Positions 10,758-21,438 of a DNA stretch of 64,000 nt are shown here, piece by piece. Under the pieces are notes generated by a model. That model was not told where the DNA came from. It saw only the letters and a program-made list of their open reading frames with translations, and did not search any database. The DNA comes from Calvatia gigantea. Lineage: Eukaryota > Basidiomycota > Agaricomycetes > Agaricales > Lycoperdaceae. The stretch lies in assembly GCA_025093985.1 (NCBI GenBank), contig JACAAK010000012.1:1860001-1924000 (forward strand). Direction: 5' to 3'. The stretch's first letter is position 1, and each line of letters opens with the position of its first letter. The position numbers and the translations under genes are program-made.

Positions 10758-11385
10758 TGTTACATGCGTTACCTTACTTCGCAACCGGGCCCGGATCGTC
10801 TCCACTCAGGGAGAGGTTCAACGCTATAGCCCAGGAGTATTTGACAAGTCTCAATGACTTCTGTGCAGGCTTCGGATCGCTTCCTCGAGTAGAAGCTCGC
10901 GCTTGCCTGAGAAGTCCGAGTTAAATGTCACTGCAGTCCCCAAGGTTGTTAGCCTTGTAGCAGACGAGCGAAGATAAGGAAGCTTGTTACTAGAATAACC
11001 TAAAGTAATACAAAGTACTACTTAGGGTTTATATACTAGTTGCGAATAGGAGATGAGAGATTACGTAGTAAGTAGATATGAGTCAACGAGAACTACTACG
11101 GGTTAATTGGTAATCTAAGGAATCATAGGGATAGGCGAAATGAATAGAAGAACGAGTACGAGTCATAAGAAGATGGAGTCAGGTAAAGAGAAGTACGACG
11201 ATGGGAAAAGATAAAGGTGAAACAGGAACATGATTCAGAATGAATCATAAGAAGCAAAAGTAGAAGTACATGTGATAAATAAATAAAGAACGGACCAGGG
11301 TATACAAGAAGAAAAGAATGGGAAGTCCATTTGGAAAGTTAATACGTTAATGCGGAGAGTCCGGGGGTGTGGTAAGTTCGTAACA
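10758..11385 (-). repeat. Solo LTR, chromovirus type, TSD gcatc
   Basis: 628 bp, TGTTAC...GTAACA, flanked by the perfect 5-bp duplication gcatc (10753-10757 and 11386-11390). LINE sequence is contiguous across it once one repeat is removed. Length and internal order resemble the 622-bp LTR of chromovirus C, including gtttatata, aggtgaaacaggaac and gataaataaa, so it is a diverged relative. Orientation is inferred from that likeness. It is the footprint of LTR-LTR recombination that deleted the internal region. Confidence 0.9.
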
Positions 11386-11676
11386 GCATCTGCCCGGAGT
11401 GCATGGACAGATCAACTGCAAGCTTCGCTGATGCAATAGAATCAGTAAAGACGTGTATGCTCAATGTCTCTCTGGGGATCCCCAGAGAGCCATTGTTTAA
11501 GCACCACACACACTCCCTGGGACAGCATCTGCCCAGAGTGCATGGACAGATCAACCGCAAGCTTCGCTGATGCAATAGAATCAGTGAAGATGCATATAAG
11601 CCTGATGTCACCCTGCTGAAGAGCAAAATGAACACTGAGCGCAATAGCCATAAGTTCAGCATCAGGTGCTGTAACA
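11386..11676 (-). pseudogene. LINE RNase H fragments with partial repeat
   Basis: 11386-11460 continues the LINE interrupted by the solo LTR. At about 11461 the sequence jumps back and repeats the same part of RNase H (the segment from cagcatctgccc onward occurs twice), running to 11676. It then switches to plus-strand LINE. This is either two separate minus-strand fragments or a local duplication. Neither piece has a tail. Confidence 0.75.
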
Positions 11677-12635
11677 AGCACTTCGCCTTGGTACTTGAGC
11701 ACGACAAGTCTGAGGTTTTTCACTTCTCCCACAGTCACAGAGATGATAATCCACCTATTGACCTGGGCTTTGCCCTGTTCACTGGTGATACGCTGCTCCA
11801 GCCCAAACTCTATTGGAGGTATTTGGGTTTCTACTTCAACTGTGCCCTTACTTTTAAGGAACATGTTTGCTACTACTCTACCAAGGCACTTTCTACGGTG
11901 AAAGCCATGAAGATGCTTGGTAACTCTACGAGGGGCTTGCGGCCTATGCAGAAGTGCCTCCTCTATCAGTCGTGTGTTGTGCCCATTGTGACATACGGCT
12001 TCAAACTTTGGTTCTTCAAGGGGTCCCGCTGTAAAGTGGCCCTTAAGAGCCTGAATGTCATGCAGAGACGGGCAGCCCTGTGGATCACAGGTGCATTCTA
12101 GACTGCCCCTACTGGGGCTGCGGAGTCATTCGCGGGTCTCATACCCATCCAGCTTCACATACAGAAGCTTGCTGTCAGGTCGGACTACAGGATTAAGACC
12201 CTGTCACCTAACCATCCCCTCAGGGCCCTTATGAGCCCTGAGTATTCTGGGTCTGCTAAACTGCACACTCGGTCTATCGGTCTTATGTCTCCCGCTACTC
12301 ACAGGAAGACTAAAGGCTCTTTAATCCAGGCTGATGCCAACCTGGTAAACCTCGTCGAGGAGTTTGAGCCTATGGCTTCAATCAGTCGGCCTGGATATTG
12401 CCTGATGGACTGCCACCCTGACCAGGTGTTGTTCATGGAGGTGAAACTCAATGCGGAGGGCAATACCGACCCTGAGCATATGTATGCTCTCAACGCATGC
12501 CTTAGGGAGTGCAGAGAGGACTTCGGGATTGTCCATATGGTGACGGATGCAAGTCTGCTGCTTCATGGCAAGTTCCAGGCAGTTTCATCTGCCCATGTAT
12601 ATCGCCAGCGTGAGTGTCTCCATGAGATCACTCAC
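11677..12635 (+). pseudogene. LINE ORF2 fragment, RT to RNase H
   Basis: Plus-strand piece beginning after the YVDD motif (FALVLEHDKSEVFHFS) and ending early in RNase H at RECLHEITH. A TAG at 12099-12101 (after LWITGAF, where other copies have CGG arginine) splits it into two open frames, 11628-12101 and 12231-12659. It is interrupted at 12636 by a minus-strand LINE tail and not resumed, so the insertion came with loss of target sequence. Confidence 0.85.
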
Positions 12636-12828
12636 TTTTTTTTTTTTTTTTTTTTTTAAAATCATGGCTTGCGCCAATTTATATCGCGGTGCCCGATCGC
12701 AGTCCGCGTGTAGCTAAGTACAAAGCCCCAACTACAAAGTCCGATGAGTTAAGAGTAATCTACTGTTCGGAAACGACCCAACCCAACCCAAGTGCTAACC
12801 CAGACCAGACCGGACCATCCCTACTTGC
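12636..12828 (-). mobile_element. 193-bp LINE tail, minus strand
   Basis: 22 T (12636-12657) followed by about 170 bp of LINE 3' UTR in reverse. It ends at about 12828, where plus-strand ORF1 sequence starts, again a head-to-head junction. No duplication joins its flanks. Confidence 0.85.
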
Positions 12829-13727
12829 TCATGACTGCGGTCGCCGTGCCGGAAGGTGCCCCCCGCCCTCAGACCAACCACTTTGTTGAAGTTATCAACA
12901 GAGGCCTCGTGCAAGCTCGCGTCCGTTGCAGGATCGAGTCGGTTCGCTCGAGCACGGCCAATTCTTGGTCGCTGCTCACTAATTTCGCCCCCACCCCGAA
13001 GGATGTCGCCATCATAGACGAGTGGGCTCATAAGGCGGTTGCTGAGGGCGTTAAGCTCCAGCTCCGTGTTCCCGACTCCACGTCCTACATTAGGATCGTG
13101 GATATCCCCTTCATCGACGAGCTTGGGCGCAAGGCCATGACCGTCGAACGCCTCCTGGGCCATCTGTCGAAGTCTCCGCATCGCGAGGACTTCGCCATGC
13201 TGTCTCATACCCCGCGCATCTCGCGCAATTCCGCCAGCTCTGACACCTGCACAGCTTGGCTCGACTTAGCCGACTCTAAGACCGGCACTCGGATGAAGCG
13301 TCTCGTGGGGCGCACCGTCCAGATTGGAACGCACTCCTGCCGCATGCAGCAGGCTTCCGCCCGTACCGGGGTCCCCTGGTGTCAGCGCTGCTGGTACTGG
13401 GGCCACCCCACTGCTATCTGTCGATCCAGGTCGAACAGGTGCCCCATCTGCGCTGGGCCTCATACCTCTGAGAACCACTGCGCTGTCGCCGGCTGTTGTC
13501 ATCCTAAGGATCTCAACAAGGCTACCCCCGAGGGACAGCCATGTCCCCACAAATTCAAGTGTCTGAACTGCGGTGGCGAGCACCACGCTGACTCTCACTC
13601 GTGCCAGCTTTGGCGCCACCGGTATGAGGCCGAGTGGATCAAAGAGCACTACAGAAAGGTGAGTGAACGCCGTCTCTCAAGGATGGCGTCACGATCCGCT
13701 GATAACACTTCAGCATCCGCGCAATGA
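12828..13727 (+). CDS. LINE ORF1 C-terminal part, open
   Basis: Uninterrupted frame for about 300 codons of ORF1 (from TAVAVPEGAPRPQTNHF). It holds the conserved middle region and the three zinc knuckles CQRCWYWGHPTAIC, CPICAGPHTSENHC and CLNCGGEHHADSHSC, ending in SADNTSASAQ. It shows the intact sequence that is broken in the 5241-7475 copy. Its TGA overlaps the ORF2 ATG (ATGA at 13724-13727). The N-terminal half is missing, so no native start is present; the upstream ATG at 12792 lies in antisense 3' UTR of the neighbouring tail. Confidence 0.88.
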   Translation, partial: LMTAVAVPEGAPRPQTNHFVEVINRGLVQARVRCRIESVRSSTANSWSLLTNFAPTPKDVAIIDEWAHKAVAEGVKLQLRVPDSTSYIRIVDIPFIDELGRKAMTVERLLGHLSKSPHREDFAMLSHTPRISRNSASSDTCTAWLDLADSKTGTRMKRLVGRTVQIGTHSCRMQQASARTGVPWCQRCWYWGHPTAICRSRSNRCPICAGPHTSENHCAVAGCCHPKDLNKATPEGQPCPHKFKCLNCGGEHHADSHSCQLWRHRYEAEWIKEHYRKVSERRLSRMASRSADNTSASAQ

Positions 13728-13873
13728 ACCCCGAGCCTGACGAGTTGAAGCGTTTCGTGAAGGGTAGATTACGTATTTTGTCGTTTAATGTAGCAAAGAA
13801 TTATACATTATTGGACACACTGCTAGAGTCTGAGAAAGACAACTTCGACATCATTTTCGTCCAGGAGCCACCC
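13724..13873 (+). pseudogene. LINE ORF2 start, cut after 50 codons
   Basis: ORF2 begins with ATG overlapping the ORF1 stop (MNPEPDELKRFVKG) and runs to IIFVQEPP, the endonuclease glutamate motif. There a poly(T) tail of the next minus-strand LINE interrupts it. The missing part does not resume on the far side of that insertion; LINE sequence restarts about 540 bp further along the element at 16668. Confidence 0.88.
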
Positions 13874-16667
13874 TTTTTTTTTTTTTTTTTTTTTTAAATC
13901 ATGGCTTGCGCCAATTTATATCGCGGTGCCCGATCGCAGTCCGCGTGTAGCTAAGTACAAAGCCCCAACTACAAAGTCCGATGAGTTAAGAGTAATCTAC
14001 TGTTCGGAAACGACCCAACCCAACCCAAGCGCTAACCCAGACCAGACCGGACCATCCCTACTTGCCAAATCCCCCGGTCCCCCGAAATGCCCATCACATC
14101 GAAGAAGACCCAGTTGCCCAGGTCTTGTGGTGTACACCCAGTGACGCATCGCCGCAAAGCGGCGGTGCCCTGATCATCCCTCGAGAGGCGGACCCAGCGG
14201 CAACGGCGGCCGAGTGCCCTCAGGGGGACAGGTGTAGTCAGGAGATCCAGCGCAAGGAGCCCCCGCTTGGAGCCACCTTACCCCCAGCTTCCCAAGTGAG
14301 AGGGTATCAGCCCAGTCCCGACCCAGAACAACCCAGCAGACAGGGTAGCAACTCGAAGCGCCGCCTAGACGGTGCCCAAGAAAGCAGCTTAGCAGGACGA
14401 ACCCGCACCGCCACCCGGGGACCCCACCCCCGTTATTTTACGCCTCCGCCCGCTACGAAGCCCCCAGCCAGGCCCAGGAAAGGGGCACCACTAGCCGAGG
14501 CCAGAAGCACCCCCCAGGGACCCCACCCCTGTTGCCTTACAACTTCCCCCCCCAGTAGGCCAGAAGACCAGCGACCCCGCAGGAGCCCCCCACGCGCGCC
14601 AGCTCAGCCGATCCCAGCGTCATCTGGTCTGAACGCGAAAGCACCAGGGTTCACGTTCAGGAAATCAATCAGCTCACGAATGGTCTGAGGAGGTCTGTCA
14701 AGCTCCCTCTTGTGGTTGGGACACCTGACGAAAATGTGATAGCGCCCCTCGAGAGCGGCGCCACACGAGCAGCCAACGCTTTCGTTAGGAAAGAATCGTA
14801 CACGGTACGACCCAATCGGAGCATGACCAGTAACGGCACGCACGGCCCTTGCACACAGCGAGTTAGAGCCGCTAACATGAGGGAGCCAGGGCCCACCAGA
14901 AAGGTAGGTCGGCTTCCCCGGAATAGATGGATCTGCCCCGGAAGCAAGATCCATATTACTGTGCCCCTTGTAAGAAGAGGTAGAGTACAGCTGACGCCAC
15001 GACTCCAGAACGTCATCGACCGCCTCTTTGCGCAGGCGGGCAATAGAAGTGAACGGCCTCGGGCCATAAGCGACCTGAGGGAACGAGGTAACATGCCGAT
15101 GAACAGCATGGTGGAACTCCCACTTCTCGGAAGAAGGGACAGCGAGGAATTCAACGCCTCTCTGGGGATCCCCAGAGAGCCATCGTTTAAGCGCCACACA
15201 CACTCCCTGGGACAGCATCTGCCCGGAGTGCGTAGACGGATCAACTACAAGCTTCGCTGACGCAATAGAGTCAGTGAATACCCGTATAAGCCTGATGTCA
15301 TCCTGCTTAAGAGCAAAATGAATGCCAAGTGCAATGGCCATGAGCTCAGCATCAGGTGCTGTAACTCGGCCTGCCACGCGAGTGATCTCCCGAAGGCACT
15401 CCCGCTGGCGGTAGACATGGGCAGACGAAACTGCCTGGAACTTGCCATGGAGCGGCAGACTTGCGTCCGTCGCCATATGGACAATCCCGAGATCCTCCCT
15501 GCACTCCCTAAGGCGCGCATTGAGAGCATACATATGCTCGGGGTCGGTATTACCCTCCGCATTGAGCTTCACCTCCATGAACGACACCTGCTCAGGGTGG
15601 CAGTCCATCAGGCAGTACCCGGGTCGATTAATTGAAGCCATAGGCTCAAATTCCTCGACGAGGTTCACCAGGCTGGCATCAGCCTGGATTAAGGAGCCCT
15701 TAGTCTTCTTGCGAATCGCAGGAGACATAAGGCCGATAGAGCGAGTGTGCAATTTAGCAGACCCAGAGTATTCAGGGCTTATAAGGGCCCTGAGAGGATG
15801 GTTAGGTGACAGTGTCTTAATCCTGTAGTCCGACCTGACAGCAAGCTTCTGTATATGAAGCTGGATAGGTATGAGACCCGCGAATCGACTCCAGGACGTC
15901 ATCGACCGCCTCTTTGCGCAGGCGGGCAATAGAAGTGAACGGCCTCGGGCCATAAGCAACCTGAGGGAACGAGGTAACATGCCGATGAACAGCATGATGG
16001 AACTCCCACTTCTCGGAAGAAGGGACAGCGAGGAATTCAACGCCTCTCTGGGGATCCCCAGAGAGCCATCATTTAAGCGCCACACACACTCCCTGGGACA
16101 GCATCTGCCCGGAGTGCGTAGACGGATCAACTACAAGCTTCGCTGACGCAATAGAGTCAGTGAATACCTGTATAAGCCTGACGTCATCCTGCTTAAGAGC
16201 AAAATGAATGCCAAGCGCAATGGCCATGAGCTCAGCATCAGGTGCTGTAACTCGGCCTGCCACGCAAGTGATCTCCCGAAGGCACTCCCGCTGGCGGTAG
16301 ACATGGGCAGACGAAACTGCCTGGAACTTGCCATGGAGCGGCAGACTTGCGTCCGTCACCATATGGACAATCCCGAGATCCTCCCTGCACTCCCTAAGGC
16401 GCGCATTGAGAGCATACATATGCTCGGGGTCGGTATTACCCTCCACATTGAGCTTCACCTCCATGAACGACACCTGCTCAGGGTGGCAGTCCATCAGGCG
16501 GTACCCGGGTCGATTAATTGAAGCCATAGGCTCAAATTCCTCGACGAGGTTCACCAGGCTGGCGTCAGCCTGGATTAAGGAGCCCTTAGTCTTCTTGCGG
16601 ATCGCAGGAGACATAAGGCCGATAGAACGAATGTGCAATTTAGCAGACCCAGAGTATTCAGGGCTCA
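13874..16667 (-). mobile_element. LINE, minus strand, with internal duplication
   Basis: Poly(T) 13874-13895, 3' UTR to about 14600, then ORF2 C-terminus, RNase H and part of RT up to 15889. At 15889/15890 the sequence jumps back to RNase H (gactccaggacgtcatcgacc) and runs through the same RNase H and linker region again to 16667. The element therefore contains about 780 bp twice in direct orientation. The truncated 5' end meets the 5' end of the plus-strand LINE at 16668. It is nearly identical to the reverse complement of 1652-4575. Confidence 0.85.
14604..16130 (-). pseudogene. LINE ORF2 with RT/RNase H fusion by duplication
   Basis: The frame 16130-14604 is open for 508 codons, but its first 80 residues are an out-of-frame reading of the duplicated RNase H piece. 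True ORF2 begins at FAGLIPIQLHIQ and continues through the linker, RNase H (ATDAS, DAELMAI, FTDSIAS) and the CCHC end. A second copy of the RNase H start lies upstream at 16668-16069. No RT catalytic core is present, so it is not functional. Confidence 0.8.
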
Positions 16668-19600
16668 ATTGATCTGATCTTTATCTCTGATCTCAGATGG
16701 CGCATCGCGCGTCCCCAGATCAGATCGGATCTGACAGGCCCATCAGACCACCATCCGCTGTCTGTCACGATCCCTATCCACCCTGAAGACATCACCAATG
16801 TCAGAAGGGCATTTCCCAAGAACTCGGCAGCGACTGCGGAATTGCAGTTCCTGGATGAGATCAGAGAAGGGGTGTATGGTCTTCGGGATCATCCCCTTAC
16901 CTCAGCGTGGGATGTTAATGTCCTGGCATCGGCTATTGGGTCGGTGTTCTCTGCAGCGTGGCATCGCCACACTGTGGAGGTGCACATATCCACAAAGTCT
17001 CAACCCTGGTGGGATGAGGATTGCAGGGTCGCCCTTCAGGCCCACAGGGATTCCTCGGACCCTGCGGACTGGAAGGCATTTCGACGCGTTGTGGCGTCTA
17101 AGAAACGCAAGTTCTTTGATGAGAAGATTGAGGAGATTGCTGAAACCAACAAGCGCCCTTGGGACCTCATGGAATGGGTCAAGGCGCGCAAGTTGCCTGC
17201 GTGCGAGGCTATCTCCTACCAAGGGGAGCCTTGTCACACTATGGACTCCCTCTGGGAGGCCCTTCACGGTACTTACAACTCTGCTTCCGGGCGTGAGTGT
17301 GATACCCCTGTTATTGATCTGCTCCCTACGCTAACGTGTCGGGAGTGGGTGGACTTCTCAGCCAAGGAACTGGTGGACGCTCTGTCTGCCTGCTCTAAGG
17401 TTTCAGCGCCGGGCCCCGACCACGTTACGTGGAGGATGCTCAAACAGATCGTGCTTGGGGATGCCCTGCCGGTCTTCGTACGTTTAGCTAGCGCCTGTAT
17501 TCATCTAGGTTGCTGGCCGGAGTATTTTAAAGAATCTATGTCGGTCATTATCCCTAAGCCGGGTAAGCCTGCATACTCTACACCCAAGGCCTTTAGGCCC
17601 ATAGTTCTTCTCAACACGCTGGGTAAGCTGTTTGAGAAAATGATCGCGACTAGGCTCCAGTTTGACTCTGTCAAATTTGGGGTCTTTCACCCTAATCAGC
17701 TCGGAGGTGTGATCCAACGATCCACTGAGGATGCTGGCCTGATGCTGACCCATATCGTAAGAGCGGGTTGGGCCAAGGGCCTCAGGACTAGCGTTGTGGC
17801 TTTTGACATAGCGCAGTTCTTTCCATCATTGCACCATGATATGCTGGTGGCAATACTCCGCAAGCAAGGATTCACCCCTGAGTTGGTCGAGTTCTTTGCG
17901 CACTACCTGGTAGGACGGAAGACCCAGTACTGCTGGGACTCTTTCAAGTCCGAGCCATTTCCATCAGATGTGGGGGTAGGACAGGGATCTGCCCTTTCTC
18001 CCGTCCTGTCGGCCTTATACATAGCTCCGCTAATGTGGCTTTTCGACAGGGAGGCGTCTCGTCTGGGGACGACTCTTCTGTCATATGTCGATGATGGCAC
18101 CATCATTGCCCAGTCGAAAGACTGGGGATCTAACCTTGCGGCTCTTAAGGAGGCGTATGGTATTATATTCAGGCTCTTTGAGCGCTTCGCCTTGGTACTT
18201 GAACATGACAAGTCCGAGGTCTTTCACTTCTCCCGTAAGCACGGGGATGATAATCTGCCAATAGACCTGGGCTTTGCCCCGTTCACTGGTGATACGCCGC
18301 TCCGGCCCAAGCCTTATTGGAGGTATTTGGGCTTCTACTTCGACCGCGCCCTTACTTTCAAGGAGCACGTTCGTTATTACTCTACTAAAGCACTCTCTAC
18401 GGTGAAAGCCATGAAAATGCTTGGTAATTCCACGAGGGGCTTGCGGCCTATGCAGAAGCGCCTCCTCTATTGGTCGTGTGTCATTCCCATTGCGACATAT
18501 GGCTTCAAACTCTGGTTCTTCAAGGGCTCTCGCTGTAAGGCGGCCCTTAAGAGTCTGAACGTCATGCAGAGACGGGCGGCCCTGTGGATTACAGGTGCTT
18601 TCCGGACTGCTCCTACCGGGGCCACGGAGTCGTTCGCGGGTCTCATACCTATCCAGCTTCACATACAGAAGCTTGCTGTCAGGTCGGACTACAGGATTAA
18701 GACCCTGTCACCCAACCATCCTCTCAGGGCCCTTATGAGCCCTGAATACTCTGGGTCTGCTAAATTGCACACTCGCTCTATCGGCCTTATGTCTCCTGCG
18801 ATTCGCAAGAAGACTAAGGGCTCCTTAATCCAGGCTGATGCCAGCCTGGTGAACCTCGTCGAGGAATTTGAGCCTATGGCTTCAATTAATCGACCTGGAT
18901 ACTGCCTGATGGACTGCCACCCTGAGCAGGTGTCGTTCATGGAGGTGAAGCTCAATGCGGAGGGTAACACCGACCCCGAGCATATGTATGCTCTCAACGC
19001 GCGCCTTAGGGAGTGCAGGGAGGACCTCAGGATTGTCCATATGGCGACGGACGCAAGTCTGCCGCTCCATGGCAAGTTCCAGGCAGTTTCGTCTGCCCAT
19101 GTCTACCGCCAGCGGGAGTGCCTCCGGGAGATCACTCGCGTGGCAGGCCGAGTTACAGCGCCTGATGCTGAGCTCATGGCCATTGCACTTGGCATTCATT
19201 TTGCTCTTAAGCAGGATGACGTCAGGCTTATATGGGTATTCACTGACTCTATTGCGTCAGCGAAGCTTGTAGTTGATCCGTCTACACACTCTGGGCAGAT
19301 GCTGTCCCAGGGAGTGTGTGTGGCGCTTAAACGATGGCTCTCTGGGGATCCCCGGAGAGGCATTGAATTCCTCGCTGTCCCTTCTTCCGAGAAGTGGGAG
19401 TTCCACCATGCTGTTCACCGGCATGTCACCTCGTTCCCTCAGGTCGCCTACAGCCCAAGGCCGTTCACTTCTATTGCCCGCCTATGTAAAGAGGCGGTCA
19501 ATGATGTTCTGGAGTCATGGCGTCAGCTGTACTCTACCGCTTCTTATAAGGGGCGTAGTAATATGGATCTCACCTCTGGGGCGGACCCGACTGTTCTGGG

Positions 19601-19913
19601 GAAGCCGACCTACCTTTCCGGTGGGCCTTGGCTCCCTCATGTTAGCGGCTCTAATTCACTCTGCGCGAGGGCCGTGCGTGCCGTTACAGGTCATGCTCCG
19701 ATTGGGTCGTACCGCGTACGATTCTTTCCTGCTGAAAGCGTTAGCTGCTCGTGTGGCGCCGCTCTGGAGGGGCGCTATCACATTTTCGTCAGGTGTCCCA
19801 AACACAAAAGGGAACTTGACAGACCTCCTCAGACCATTCGTGAGCTGATTGACTTCCTGGACGCAAACCCGGGGGCCTTTGCGTTCAGACCAGATGACGC
19901 TGGGATCGGTTGA
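16668..19913 (+). CDS. LINE ORF2: endonuclease end, RT, RNase H, CCHC
   Basis: About 1,080 codons without a stop, the longest intact ORF2 stretch in the window. In order: the last endonuclease motifs (SDLRWRI, SDHHPLSV with the catalytic histidine), a linker, the RT domain (KAFRPIVLLNTLGKLFEK, VVAFDIAQFFPSLH, GQGSALSPVL, SYVDDGTIIA), RNase H (ATDAS, DAELMAI, FTDSIAS) and the terminal zinc motif CSCGAALEGRYHIFVRC. Only the first ~215 residues are lacking. The frame is already open from 16668, upstream of the first candidate start at 16842. With no endonuclease N-terminus it should be unable to nick targets, though its RT could in principle still work. Confidence 0.92.
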   Translation: MDLIFISDLRWRIARPQIRSDLTGPSDHHPLSVTIPIHPEDITNVRRAFPKNSAATAELQFLDEIREGVYGLRDHPLTSAWDVNVLASAIGSVFSAAWHRHTVEVHISTKSQPWWDEDCRVALQAHRDSSDPADWKAFRRVVASKKRKFFDEKIEEIAETNKRPWDLMEWVKARKLPACEAISYQGEPCHTMDSLWEALHGTYNSASGRECDTPVIDLLPTLTCREWVDFSAKELVDALSACSKVSAPGPDHVTWRMLKQIVLGDALPVFVRLASACIHLGCWPEYFKESMSVIIPKPGKPAYSTPKAFRPIVLLNTLGKLFEKMIATRLQFDSVKFGVFHPNQLGGVIQRSTEDAGLMLTHIVRAGWAKGLRTSVVAFDIAQFFPSLHHDMLVAILRKQGFTPELVEFFAHYLVGRKTQYCWDSFKSEPFPSDVGVGQGSALSPVLSALYIAPLMWLFDREASRLGTTLLSYVDDGTIIAQSKDWGSNLAALKEAYGIIFRLFERFALVLEHDKSEVFHFSRKHGDDNLPIDLGFAPFTGDTPLRPKPYWRYLGFYFDRALTFKEHVRYYSTKALSTVKAMKMLGNSTRGLRPMQKRLLYWSCVIPIATYGFKLWFFKGSRCKAALKSLNVMQRRAALWITGAFRTAPTGATESFAGLIPIQLHIQKLAVRSDYRIKTLSPNHPLRALMSPEYSGSAKLHTRSIGLMSPAIRKKTKGSLIQADASLVNLVEEFEPMASINRPGYCLMDCHPEQVSFMEVKLNAEGNTDPEHMYALNARLRECREDLRIVHMATDASLPLHGKFQAVSSAHVYRQRECLREITRVAGRVTAPDAELMAIALGIHFALKQDDVRLIWVFTDSIASAKLVVDPSTHSGQMLSQGVCVALKRWLSGDPRRGIEFLAVPSSEKWEFHHAVHRHVTSFPQVAYSPRPFTSIARLCKEAVNDVLESWRQLYSTASYKGRSNMDLTSGADPTVLGKPTYLSGGPWLPHVSGSNSLCARAVRAVTGHAPIGSYRVRFFPAESVSCSCGAALEGRYHIFVRCPKHKRELDRPPQTIRELIDFLDANPGAFAFRPDDAGIG

Positions 19914-20663
19914 GCTGGCGCGCGTGGGGGGCTCCTGCGGGGTCGCTGGTCTTCCGGCCTACTGGGGGGAGAAGTTGTAAGGCAACAGGGGTGGGGTCCC
20001 TGGGGGGTGCTTCTGGCCTCGGCTAGTGGTGCTCCTTTCCTGGGCCAGCTGGGGGCTTCGTGGGGGGCGGAGGCGTAAAATAACGGGGGTGGGGTCCCCA
20101 GGTGGCGGTGCGGGTTCGTCCTGCTAAGCTGCTTTCTTGGGCACCGTCTGGGCGGCGCTTTGAGTTGCTACCCTGTCTGCTGTGTTGTTCTGGGTCGGGA
20201 CTGGGCTGATACCCTTCCACCTGGGAAGCTGGGGGTAAGGTGGCTCCAAGCGGGGGCTCCTTGCGCTGGATCTCCTGACTACACCTGTCCCCCTGAGGGC
20301 ACTCGGCCGCCGTTGCCGCTGGGTCCGCCTCTTGAGGGATGATCAGGGCACCGCCGCCTTGCGGCGGTGCGTCACTGGGTGTACACCACAAGACCTGGGC
20401 AACTGGGTCTTCCTCAATGTGATGGGCATTTCGGGAAACCGGGGGATTTGGCAAGTAGGGGGTGGTCCGGTCTGGTCTGGGTTAGTGCTTGGGTTGGGTT
20501 GGATTGTTTCCGAACAGTAGATTACTCTTAACTCATCAGACCTTGTAGTTGGGGCTTTGTACTTAGCTACACGCGGACTGCGATCGGGCACCGCGTTATA
20601 AATTGGCGCAAGCCATGATTTAAAAAATAAATAAATAAATAAATAAATATATATATATATATT
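16668..20663 (+). mobile_element. Longest open LINE copy, plus strand
   Basis: Starts inside the endonuclease domain (IDLIFISDLRWRI), then the rest of ORF2, a 3' UTR (19914-20620) and an unusual tail. In place of pure poly(A) the tail is A-rich and grades into (AAAT)n and (AT)n at about 20621-20663, then into the tail of a minus-strand LINE, so the two are tail to tail. The 5' boundary at 16668 is the same ORF2 position at which the minus-strand copy ends at 4576. Confidence 0.88.
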
Positions 20664-21438
20664 TTAAATCATGGCTTGCACCAATTTATAATGTGGTGCC
20701 CAATCGCAGTCCACGTGTAGCTAAGTACAAAGCCCCAACTACAAAGTCCAATGAGTTGAGAGTAATCTACTGTTTAGAGGCAACCCAACCCAACCCAAGT
20801 GTTAGCCCAGACCAGGCCAGACCCCCCCCCTACTTGCTAAATCCACCGGTTGCCTGAAATGCCCATCACATTGAGGAAGACCCAGTCGCCCAGGTCTTGT
20901 GGTGTACACCCAGTGATGCACCGTCATGTTGTGACAGTGCCCTGGCCATCCCTCAAGAAGCGGACCCAGCGGCAATGGCAGCCGAGTGCCCTCAGGGGAA
21001 CAGGTGTAGTCAGGAGAGCCAGTGCAAGGAGCCCCCACTTGGAGCCGCCTTACCCCCAACTTCCCAGATGAAAGGGTATCAGCCCAGTCCCAATCCAGAG
21101 CAACCCAGCAGGCAGGGTAGCAACTTGACGCGCCGCCTAGATGGCGTCCAAGAAAGCAGCTGAGCAGGACAAGCCTGCACTGCCACCTGGGGACCCCACC
21201 CCCATTATTTTATGCCTTTGCCCCCCATGAAGCCCCCAACCAGGCCCAGGAAAGGAACACCACTAGCCGAAGCCGGAAGCACCCCCCAGAGACCCCACTC
21301 CTGTTGCCTTAAGACTTCTCCACCCAGTAGGTCAGAAGACCAGTGACCCTGCAGGAGCCCCCTGCGCGCACCAGCTCAGCCGATCCCAGCATCATCTGGT
21401 TTGAATGCAAAAGCTCCAGGGTTTGCATTCAAGAAATC
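20664..21438 (-). mobile_element. LINE 3' UTR, minus strand (host of nested copy)
   Basis: Reverse complement of the LINE 3' UTR, starting in the AT-rich tail shared with the previous copy. It is interrupted at 21438 by another LINE and resumes at 24301. It is more diverged from the others than the insert it carries, so it is older. Confidence 0.85.
21424..21438. repeat. Target-site duplication, left copy
   Basis: tgcattcaagaaatc; identical to 24301-24315. Bounds the LINE insertion 21439-24300. Confidence 0.95.

Noticed and set aside
14712..15260. Plus-strand ORF of 182 codons, with close copies at 22278-22826 and 3189-3737 (minus)
   Set aside because: Exact antisense shadow of the RNase H and C-terminal part of LINE ORF2; the real frame carries the catalytic motifs.
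20639..20663. TATATATA run as a promoter
   Set aside because: It is part of the degraded LINE tail microsatellite with no gene downstream.
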